Assembly: GCA_030615045.1 (NCBI GenBank)
Contig: JAUWZY010000044.1
Coordinates: 1-7,322, forward strand
Direction: 5' to 3'
Source: Chloroflexota bacterium
GTDB taxonomy: Bacteria > Chloroflexota > Dehalococcoidia > SZUA-161 > JAUWZY01
DNA: 7,322 nucleotides
Shown here: in pieces, positions 1-6,098 of the stretch
How positions within the stretch are numbered: position 1 is the first letter of the stretch
How the letters are laid out: every line of letters starts with the position of its first letter
The notes under the pieces: model-generated
What the model was told of the DNA's origin: nothing
The model's database searches: none
The model's input: only the letters and a program-made list of their open reading frames with translations
Translations under genes and position numbers: made by a program

Positions 1-1332
1 GCTCACGCCATCATCACCGAGGGGTTCAAGAATGTGACTGCTGGTGCCGATCCTATGGCGCTAAAGCGAGGCATTGAAAAGGCAGTGGTGGCAGTGGTCG
101 AGGAGCTCAAGAAGCTATCGACCCCGGTAACGGGCAAAGAGCAAGTTGCTCAGGTAGCCACCATATCGGGGCGAGATACTGAGATCGGAAACCTCATCGC
201 TGAGGTCATGGAGAAGGTGGGCAAGGATGGCGTGATCACCGTGGAGGAGTCCAAGGGGCTAAAGTTCGAAACCGACTACGTGGAAGGGATGAAATTCGAT
301 CGTGGTTACGTCAGCCCATACTTCATCACCAATCCCGACCGCATGGAAACGGTTATTGAAGACCCTTATATCCTGATCACCGATAAGAAGATCTCGGCCA
401 TCGCCGATTTCCTGCCTGTCCTGGAAAAGCTGCTTCAGATCAGTAAGAACTTGCTCATCATCGCCGAGGATGTGGATGGGGAAGCACTGGCGACCTTGGT
501 GGTAAACAAGTTGCGGGGGACTATAAACTGCCTCGCCGTTAAAGCTCCCGGTTTCGGCGATCGACGCAAGGCCATGCTTGAGGACATCGCCAACCTCACT
601 GGAGGTAATGTGATCAGTGAGGAGGTGGGGCGAAAGCTTGATTCAGCAACCGTGGCTGACCTGGGGCGGGCGCGAAAGGTAGTAGCCACTAAAGATGACA
701 CCACCGTTGTTGAGGGTAAAGGCACTGAGGAAGCCATTCAGGGGCGGATCAAACAGATCAAAGCTCAGATCGATGAGACCACCTCAGACTTCGATCGTGA
801 GAAGCTACAAGAGCGATTGGCTCGTCTCGCCGGCGGGGTGGCAGTGATCAAGGTCGGAGCTGCCACCGAGGTCGAACTTAAGGAGAAGAAGCACCGTGTC
901 GAAGATGTCCTATCCGCAACTCGAGCCGCAGTTGAAGAGGGCATCCTCCCTGGCGGCGGTGTGGCCTTGGTCAATACCATACCAACCTTGGATGAGCTCA
1001 AGCTCGAGGGCGATGAGGCGACCGGGATTAAAATCGTAAAGCGCGCCCTGGAGGAGCCATTGCGCTGGATCGCCACTAACTCGGGAAGGGATGGCTCAGT
1101 AGTGGCAGACTTCGTCAGAAAGAGTGAGAAGGGGATCGGCTATGATGCGATGGCTGATGAATTCGGCAACATGGTGCAAAAGGGCATCGTCGATCCCACC
1201 AAAGTGGTTCGCGCCGAGATCGAAAACGGCGCCAGCATCGCTTGCATGCTCTTGACTGCTGAGTCCCTGGTTACCGATATCCCGGAGAAGGAAAGGGCAG
1301 GGATGCCATCATACCCGCCCTCTGAATATTAA
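1..1332 (+). CDS. groL: Chaperonin GroEL (60 kDa chaperonin, group I), 5'-truncated by the window edge
   Basis: ATP-driven cytoplasmic chaperonin that folds client proteins inside a double-heptamer cage with GroES. The frame is open from base 1 and gives 443 residues. The first residues, AHAIITEGFKNV, correspond to about residue 96 of E. coli GroEL, so roughly 95 N-terminal residues, including the GDGTTT nucleotide-binding motif, lie off the window; the full protein would be near 538 residues. An ATG- or GTG-like start at 34 is internal and not the true start. Visible family signatures are FDRGYVSPYF (apical/intermediate region), VKAPGFGDRRKAML, KLQERLARLAGGVAVIKVGA, and VEDVLSATRAAVEEG followed by PGGG. 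The Asp in VED (codon 302) corresponds to the catalytic Asp398 of E. coli. The end, TDIPEKERAGMPSYPPSEY, lacks the usual Gly-Gly-Met repeat tail. groES would be expected upstream but is not visible. Identity is certain. Confidence 0.97.
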   Translation, partial: AHAIITEGFKNVTAGADPMALKRGIEKAVVAVVEELKKLSTPVTGKEQVAQVATISGRDTEIGNLIAEVMEKVGKDGVITVEESKGLKFETDYVEGMKFDRGYVSPYFITNPDRMETVIEDPYILITDKKISAIADFLPVLEKLLQISKNLLIIAEDVDGEALATLVVNKLRGTINCLAVKAPGFGDRRKAMLEDIANLTGGNVISEEVGRKLDSATVADLGRARKVVATKDDTTVVEGKGTEEAIQGRIKQIKAQIDETTSDFDREKLQERLARLAGGVAVIKVGAATEVELKEKKHRVEDVLSATRAAVEEGILPGGGVALVNTIPTLDELKLEGDEATGIKIVKRALEEPLRWIATNSGRDGSVVADFVRKSEKGIGYDAMADEFGNMVQKGIVDPTKVVRAEIENGASIACMLLTAESLVTDIPEKERAGMPSYPPSEY

Positions 1333-1374
1333 GGATGGATGAAATAGCAGCCTGGAAATAAGCCCAAGGTAAAT

Positions 1375-1407
1375 GTAATAGCTGCGGCAGCATGCCGCAG
1401 CTATTAC
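1375..1407 (+). terminator. Strong hairpin downstream of groL, probable transcription terminator without a clear U-tract
   Basis: A perfect inverted repeat: 15-base arms at 1375-1389 and 1393-1407, with the 3-base loop GCA. It lies 42 bp after the groL stop codon and 64 bp before the next gene's start. A 15-bp stem containing the GC-rich core GCTGCGGCA would be very stable. The arm is followed by TTATCTAAAAG rather than a run of T, so it is not a textbook intrinsic terminator. It could end transcription by stem strength alone, protect the 3' end of the groL mRNA, or be one copy of a dispersed palindromic repeat. Its position between two genes favours a terminator or processing role. Confidence 0.55.
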
Positions 1408-1447
1408 TTATCTAAAAGCTAACTGTGAGCCCTTGAGTGGAGTGTTT

Positions 1448-1462
1448 ATGTCCCAAAATTAG
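1448..1462 (+). other. Possible four-codon leader ORF, in frame with the TTG start of the debranching gene
   Basis: ATG at 1448 encodes Met-Ser-Gln-Asn and then TAG (1460-1462). It has its own Shine-Dalgarno-like GGAG at 1439-1442 with 5-base spacing. The TAG shares two bases with the AGGAG ribosome site of the following gene. The ATG is 24 bases upstream of, and in the same frame as, the TTG start. It could be a translated leader that couples initiation, or the remains of a longer ATG-started N-terminus now closed by a stop codon, or chance. The sequence is clear; the function is inference. Confidence 0.3.
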
Positions 1463-1465
1463 GAG
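1461..1465 (+). promoter_or_regulatory. Shine-Dalgarno site that fixes the TTG start of the debranching gene
   Basis: AGGAG at 1461-1465 lies 6 bases before the TTG at 1472, which is optimal spacing. No in-frame ATG or GTG nearby avoids the TAG at 1460-1462, so this site decides the start. The first residues after it (AEHVLKENELMTISDELGDIPEG) are typical of the N-terminus of this family. Confidence 0.7.
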
Positions 1466-1471
1466 TCCGAT

Positions 1472-3667
1472 TTGGCTGAGCATGTGTTAAAAGAAAATGA
1501 GCTGATGACGATCTCAGATGAGCTCGGTGATATACCCGAGGGGCGCCGCCACCTCGGCTTATACTATCACGATATGCGCTATTTGAGCATCTTCGACCTG
1601 ACCATCAATGGGCAGAAGCCGCGGCTACTCGCTTCATCCAGCGAGCAGAACTATGTCTGCGATATCCAGTTAGCCAACCCAACGACAGAGCTTGCCGATG
1701 GCACTGCTGCCCTGGCCCGGACCATCAGCATCCGCCGCAGCCGCTACCTTAAGGATGGGCTCCATGAGCGTATCAGCCTCTATAACCATAATCCATTTCC
1801 CGTCCCGGTAGAGCTGACCCTAACCTTTGGTAGCGATTTTTGCGATATCTTCGAGATCCGGGGTTTGGAGCGAGTGGAACGGGGAACTGTCAGCCTGCCG
1901 CTGTTCGCCGACTCGCGCTTGGTCCTGGGCTATTCTGGCTTAGACCGAGTAAACCGGCGCACCAAAGTCGTTTTCGATACCGCACCATCGAGGGTCGAGG
2001 TGGAAGATGTACCCTTTTACCTCCAGGTTCGCCGCCCCAGCACATTCCTCCCCGATGCCGCGGAAGCTGGGGTTATGAGTTTATTCCATCCTACTTGCGC
2101 CAAAGTGCATTGGGATTTAATCTTACAGCCGAGAACGCCTCCTTGTATTACTTTTCACATCTTGGTCACTGACGGGGAGCCTACCCCCAGCGTAGAGCCT
2201 TTTGAACAAGGGTTTTCTCAAATCAAGGATTCCTACGAGGATTGGCGTGCTCAATGCGCCAAGCTGGAGACGGACCACGAGCTGTTTAATCGGCTGCTGC
2301 AGCGAAGCATCCTCGATCTGCGCCTGCTCATGGAGCAGACACCCGATGGCTCGGTGCCCGCCGCCGGCATACCCTGGTTTTCCTGCATCTTCGGCCGTGA
2401 TAGCTTGATCACGTCACTCCAGGTGCTGGTGCTGAACCCTGAATTAGCCAAGAGCACGCTACGCTTTCTGGCAAGGCATCAGGGGTCCGAGGTTGACCCC
2501 TGGCGGGAGGAGCAGCCAGGAAAGATCGTACATGAGATCAGAAAAGGGGAGCTGGCAAATCTGGAGCAAATCCCTCACCGAGCCTATTATGGCAGCGTTG
2601 ATGCTACGCCCTTATTTTTGCTCTTGTTCGCCGAGGTTATGAAGTGGCTTGATGACGATGATTTCTACCAGGAGCTGCTTCCAGCAGCCAAGCGGGCTTT
2701 AAAGTGGATGGAGCAATATGGCGATCTCGATGGCGATGGCTATCTGGAATACATCAGCCAGGCCCAGGGAAGGCTCAATGAGCAGGGATGGAAGGATAGC
2801 CGCGGCTCTTTGAACTATCCTGATGGCAGCCCGGTATCGCATCCAGTAGCCTTGGTTGAAGTCCAGGGCTATGCCTACCGAGCGCTGTCCGATATGGCCG
2901 AGCTATTGCGGCGCAAAGGTGAGATTGCCCTCGCTCGGAGATTGAGCGAAAAGGCAGCCGCTCTTAAAGTAAACTTCAACCGTGATTTCTGGCTGGAGAG
3001 GCAGGGTTTCCTGGCCCAGGCACTTGATAGCAATAAGAAACCGGTAGAGCTGTTGACCTCAAATCCAGGGCATTGTCTCTTCTGCGGTATCCTCGATGAG
3101 GAAAAGGCGAGATATGTTGTCAGCCGCCTGAGCGCTGCGGAGATGGCTTGTGGCTGGGGCATCCGCACCGAGAGCAGCCGCTCCCCCAGATTCAACCCGA
3201 TGAGTTACCATATTGGCAGCATCTGGCCCCATGATAACTCCCTCATCATCGCCGGGATCAAGCGCTACGGCTATCACTGGGAGGTCGAGGAGATAATCTC
3301 GCAGCTATTCCAGGCCAGCCAATTCTTCCCCTACAGCCGCTTCCCTGAGTTGTATTGTGGCTTCGCCCGCGATCAAGAAGCTCACTCTGTCCCCGCGGAG
3401 TATCCCGTCAGCTCGAGCCCTCAGGCTTGGGCTGCTGGCAGTGCCATTTTGCTCTTTCAGTCTATGCTCGGGCTGCAACCGGATGCTGCTAATAAACGGC
3501 TATATCTGAGCCCAAGGCTGCCAAGCTGGCTTAAGAGTACCTCGGTGCAGAACCTCAGGATTGGCCAGGGGACCGTGGACCTCCACTTCGAGCGACGCGA
3601 GGAGGAAACAAGCTTCGAGATCGCGAGAAACACCGCCGGAGTTGAGGTAGTAATCCCGGCTCGGTAA
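1472..3667 (+). CDS. Amylo-alpha-1,6-glucosidase / glycogen debranching enzyme-like protein (N-terminal GDE-type domain plus alpha/alpha-barrel glycosidase domain)
   Basis: Predicted cytoplasmic glycoside hydrolase of the type annotated as amylo-alpha-1,6-glucosidase, expected to act on alpha-glucan branches or related oligosaccharides; the actual substrate cannot be read from sequence. It has 731 residues, a normal length for the family, and no signal peptide or membrane segment. Residues about 1-240 form a beta-rich N-terminal domain with the signatures LMTISDELGDIPEG and GLYYHDMRYLS. From about residue 270 comes the catalytic (alpha/alpha)6 barrel: IPWFSCIFGRDS with IFGRD at 306-310, YYGSVDATP at 372, GWKDS at 439-443, ALVEVQGYAY, GWGIRT at 561, SIWPHDNS with WPHD at 585-588, PELYCGF at 625, and YPVSSSPQAWAAGSAILL. 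Acidic residues in these motifs (D310, D442, E626) are candidates for catalysis or substrate binding, but I cannot assign the acid and base. It uses a TTG start with a good Shine-Dalgarno site. It stands alone between groL and a convergent operon, so its context adds nothing about its pathway. Confidence 0.88.
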   Translation: MAEHVLKENELMTISDELGDIPEGRRHLGLYYHDMRYLSIFDLTINGQKPRLLASSSEQNYVCDIQLANPTTELADGTAALARTISIRRSRYLKDGLHERISLYNHNPFPVPVELTLTFGSDFCDIFEIRGLERVERGTVSLPLFADSRLVLGYSGLDRVNRRTKVVFDTAPSRVEVEDVPFYLQVRRPSTFLPDAAEAGVMSLFHPTCAKVHWDLILQPRTPPCITFHILVTDGEPTPSVEPFEQGFSQIKDSYEDWRAQCAKLETDHELFNRLLQRSILDLRLLMEQTPDGSVPAAGIPWFSCIFGRDSLITSLQVLVLNPELAKSTLRFLARHQGSEVDPWREEQPGKIVHEIRKGELANLEQIPHRAYYGSVDATPLFLLLFAEVMKWLDDDDFYQELLPAAKRALKWMEQYGDLDGDGYLEYISQAQGRLNEQGWKDSRGSLNYPDGSPVSHPVALVEVQGYAYRALSDMAELLRRKGEIALARRLSEKAAALKVNFNRDFWLERQGFLAQALDSNKKPVELLTSNPGHCLFCGILDEEKARYVVSRLSAAEMACGWGIRTESSRSPRFNPMSYHIGSIWPHDNSLIIAGIKRYGYHWEVEEIISQLFQASQFFPYSRFPELYCGFARDQEAHSVPAEYPVSSSPQAWAAGSAILLFQSMLGLQPDAANKRLYLSPRLPSWLKSTSVQNLRIGQGTVDLHFERREEETSFEIARNTAGVEVVIPAR

Positions 3668-3668
3668 A

Positions 3669-3683
3669 GCTCAAAGCTTGAGC
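3669..3683. other. Small inverted repeat at the convergent gene junction
   Basis: GCTCAA at 3669-3674, loop AGC, then TTGAGC at 3678-3683. It begins 2 bases after the + strand debranching gene stop and covers the stop codon and last codons of the minus-strand M16 peptidase gene. The 6-bp stem is short and has no T-run on either side, so a terminator role for either gene is only a possibility. The 3-bp gap between the two stop codons leaves no other room for a terminator. Confidence 0.25.
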
Positions 3684-4915
3684 AGGCGATGGAGGCGCTT
3701 CTCGCTGCGAAGCGGGCCAACAACAGCCAAAGATAGCTTTTCCGCACTGAGCAGGTTCTGCCCCACTCGCTTTAGCTCCTCAGGGCCGATACCATCCACT
3801 ATGGACATCACCTCATCTACAGTGTGGATTTGCTTCAACAGTAGCTCCTGTGCTCCCAGCCAGCTTGACACGCTTCGGCTATCCTCCATACGCAGTAATA
3901 AGCGGCCCTTTACCAATTCCTTGACCTTAACCAACTCCTGTTCAGGGGGCTCATCTTTAAGCCGGTTTAGCTCCTCGAGGATGACCTCGATAGCGCTCCC
4001 AATATGCTTCGGCTCAACCCCGGCGTAGATGATAACGGCACCCGAATCAAGGAGGTGGCTGACATAGCTATTTACCTCATAAGCCAGCCCGCGGCGCTCA
4101 CGGAGCTCGACGAAGAGGCGACTGCTCATCCCCTCGCCCAGGATCACATTGAGCAGATCGAGGATAAAGCGATCGGGATGGAATAGGGACAGCCCGCGGA
4201 CCGCAAGGCAAAGATGGCATTGCTCCGTCTTCTTGTATTCAATCCGAAGCCGAGGCTGATCCTGAGCATCCTCAGCTGGATACCAAGGGCCGGGCACCCC
4301 ATCAGGCCAATCAGCAAGGGCCTGGCTCAGGGAGGTCACGACCTCATCGTGGCTTATATCGCCGGCAACAGCGACTACGGCATTATTTGGCCTGTACTGG
4401 CGGTTCAGATATTCAATTGCCATGTCGCGAGTCAGGGCAGCGATCGTTTCCTTAGTCCCCAGCACATCACGCCCCAGGGCTTGATCTGGCCACAGTAGTT
4501 CATCGATGAGCATGTTCACTCGCTGAGGTGGGAAATCAAGGCCCAGGTTGAACTCCTCGATGATCACCTTGCGCTCTTTCTCCATCTCCGGCGGGTCGAA
4601 TTTAGAGTGGCGCACGATATCGACCAAGACATCCAAGGTCAAAGGGAAGTGGTGACGGGCTACTTTGACCCAATAAACAGTGCTCTCTTTATTCGTGCCC
4701 CCATTGAGAATGCCACCGACGCCCTCGATAGCCTCAGAGATCTCCTTGGCAGTAGCCCTTTTCTCTGTGCCCTTAAAACAGAGGTGCTCCACGAAATGAG
4801 AAGTCCCGGCTCGCTCTGGCTCTTCATAGCGCGACCCAGCGCCGATAAAGACGCTAATAGAGACAGACCGGGTATGAGGCATGGTACCGGTGACTATGCG
4901 AAGTCCATTATCCAA
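3671..4915 (-). CDS. M16B-family zinc metallopeptidase (processing peptidase / pitrilysin type)
   Basis: Zinc-dependent endopeptidase, cytoplasmic by its lack of a signal peptide, related to mitochondrial processing peptidase; the bacterial substrates are generally unknown. Numbered from the TTG at 4915 it has 414 residues, the usual size for a single M16B subunit (two tandem halves). The inverted zinc motif HxxEH is intact as H40-F-V-E43-H44, with the expected third ligand about 76 residues later at E120/E121 (KERKVIIEEF). FKGTEKR follows the motif. The second half carries the substrate-binding signature LRERRGLAYEVNSY at about 271-284. An active enzyme is therefore expected. The start is uncertain: TTG 4915 overlaps the hflX stop by 8 bases and has only a weak AAGAG before it. 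The conserved family N-terminus seems to begin six codons earlier at an ATA (4931-4933: I/M-Y-Q-K-S-S-L-D-N-G-L-R), which has AAGGAG 10 bases upstream. It is the last gene of the dapF-dapL-hflX-peptidase cluster. Confidence 0.9.
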   Translation of the reverse strand: MDNGLRIVTGTMPHTRSVSISVFIGAGSRYEEPERAGTSHFVEHLCFKGTEKRATAKEISEAIEGVGGILNGGTNKESTVYWVKVARHHFPLTLDVLVDIVRHSKFDPPEMEKERKVIIEEFNLGLDFPPQRVNMLIDELLWPDQALGRDVLGTKETIAALTRDMAIEYLNRQYRPNNAVVAVAGDISHDEVVTSLSQALADWPDGVPGPWYPAEDAQDQPRLRIEYKKTEQCHLCLAVRGLSLFHPDRFILDLLNVILGEGMSSRLFVELRERRGLAYEVNSYVSHLLDSGAVIIYAGVEPKHIGSAIEVILEELNRLKDEPPEQELVKVKELVKGRLLLRMEDSRSVSSWLGAQELLLKQIHTVDEVMSIVDGIGPEELKRVGQNLLSAEKLSLAVVGPLRSEKRLHRLLKL

Positions 4916-6098
4916 GCTGCTCTTTTGATATATGGGACGCTTTCTCCTTACCTAGGGTATCGGCAATCAGCTGGAGCATTCTATCCAGTCCCCAGCCTTT
5001 GGCTGCCGAAATCAAGACCATTTCACTATCGCTTCCAAATTGCTCGCTATAGCGGTCAATTAGCTCGCTATCCTCTGTCAATAAGTCGATCTTGTTGATG
5101 GCGATGATCCTCGGCTTAGCCCCGAGATTGAGGGCATCGAGGAGGTCATCGACCGTCTGGCTCTGCTCGGCGGCGTTCTTTTGCGTTATATCCACCACAT
5201 GGAGGAGCAAATCGGCTTCATCAAGTTCCTCCAAGGTGGCTCTGAAGGCAGCAACCAAGGTCGGGGGCAGCTTCTGGATGAAGCCCACGGTATCAGTTAA
5301 CAGCACCTCCTGGTTATTGGGCAGGGACAGACGGCGAGTAACGGGATCCAAGGTGGAGAAGAGCTTGTCTTCGACAAAGACCTCAGCGTTGCTGAGGGTA
5401 TTAAGCAAGGTGCTTTTGCCAGCGTTGGTATAGCCCACCAGAGCCACAACGGGCATGCCAAGTCTACTTCGGCGGCGGCGATACATCGCGCGTTGCTTCC
5501 TCACCTCTTCGATGTCCTTTTTCAGCCGCTGAATCTTATGCTTGATAAGGCGGCGGTCGCTTTCCAGCTGGGTTTCACCGGGACCTCTGGTTCCAATACC
5601 ACCACCGAGCCGTTCCAAATGTGGCCAACGACCGGCAAGCCGAGGGAGCAGATACTCATGCTGTGCCAATTCAACCTGAAGTCGCCCCTCGTGCGTTCGC
5701 GCCCTCTTGGCAAAGATATCCAGGATGAGCGCGGTGCGATCGATGACCTTAACCTGGAGCACCCGCTCTATGTTTCTCTGCTGGGTTGGGGAGAGCTCTT
5801 CATCGAAGATGACCAGATCATAGCCCAATTCCCTTTTAAGCGAAGTCAATTCCTCCAGCTTGCCCTTGCCCAGGAGGTAGGCCGCTGTTAGCCGATCAAG
5901 GCGCTGGGACAATGTCCCCACCACCTCCGCCCCGGCAGTCCGCGCCAGCTGTGCCAGCTCGGCGAGTGAATCATCAAGCGGCCACGTGTTTCTGGCGCCC
6001 TTTTTCTCCACCCCTACCAAGAGGGCATTTTCCATTGGCGGCTGAGTGGGGTGTAGAACTCTTACGATGTTTATCCTCCTTTCCTTGAGGCCTGCCAT
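4908..6098 (-). CDS. hflX: Ribosome-associated GTPase HflX
   Basis: Cytoplasmic GTPase that binds the 50S subunit and in characterised bacteria splits stalled or stress-arrested ribosomes. Numbering from the ATG at 6098 gives 396 residues. The N-terminal HflX domain (about 20-160) includes LLGKGKLEEL, SPTQQRNIERVLQVKVIDRTALILDIFAKRARTHEGRLQVELAQ and the family hallmark GGGIGTRGPGETQLESDRR (166-183), followed by a basic helical linker (184-212). The G domain follows: G1 GYTNAGKST (222-230), a switch I Thr in FSTLDP (T249), G3 DTVGF (269-273), G4 NKID (335-338) and G5 SAAKG (364-368). All GTPase motifs are intact. The long C-terminal extension of proteobacterial HflX is absent. The ATG at 6098 overlaps dapL by 28 bases and its GGAAGG abuts it with no spacing. 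A perfect AAAGGAGG at 6075-6082 points instead to the ATC at 6066-6068, which would give 386 residues. An ATG at 6035 (start of MENALLVGVE) is the shortest alternative. Confidence 0.95.
   Translation of the reverse strand: MAGLKERRINIVRVLHPTQPPMENALLVGVEKKGARNTWPLDDSLAELAQLARTAGAEVVGTLSQRLDRLTAAYLLGKGKLEELTSLKRELGYDLVIFDEELSPTQQRNIERVLQVKVIDRTALILDIFAKRARTHEGRLQVELAQHEYLLPRLAGRWPHLERLGGGIGTRGPGETQLESDRRLIKHKIQRLKKDIEEVRKQRAMYRRRRSRLGMPVVALVGYTNAGKSTLLNTLSNAEVFVEDKLFSTLDPVTRRLSLPNNQEVLLTDTVGFIQKLPPTLVAAFRATLEELDEADLLLHVVDITQKNAAEQSQTVDDLLDALNLGAKPRIIAINKIDLLTEDSELIDRYSEQFGSDSEMVLISAAKGWGLDRMLQLIADTLGKEKASHISKEQLG
4944..4949 (-). promoter_or_regulatory. Shine-Dalgarno-like AAGGAG inside the end of hflX, upstream of the M16 peptidase
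   Basis: On the minus strand AAGGAG (4949 to 4944) lies 10 bases before the ATA at 4933-4931, where the peptidase family's conserved N-terminus appears to begin. It is 28 bases before the TTG at 4915, too far to serve it. If it is functional it argues for the ATA start. It also encodes Lys-Glu of hflX, so it could be coincidence. Confidence 0.4.

Noticed and set aside
435..1076. Minus-strand open frames of about 100 residues opposite groL
   Set aside because: Low-complexity Ser/Ala/Arg-rich translations, typical of the antisense of a GC-rich coding gene.
1335..1361. Eight-residue ORF (MDEIAAWK) just after the groL stop
   Set aside because: Too short to judge, no convincing ribosome site beyond the stop-codon context, and not recognisable.
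1433..1459. Possible promoter for the debranching gene (TTGAGT, about 15-bp gap, CAAAAT)
   Set aside because: Poor spacing and a weak -10; it would leave almost no leader before the ribosome site. Not better than chance.
4607..5098. 163-residue open frame on the + strand across the M16/hflX junction
   Set aside because: It lies antisense to two well-supported conserved genes, has no recognisable domain, and looks like a shadow of their codon pattern.
5493..5891. 132-residue + strand open frame opposite hflX
   Set aside because: Fully antisense to the HflX domain and its GPGETQ motif; no family resemblance.
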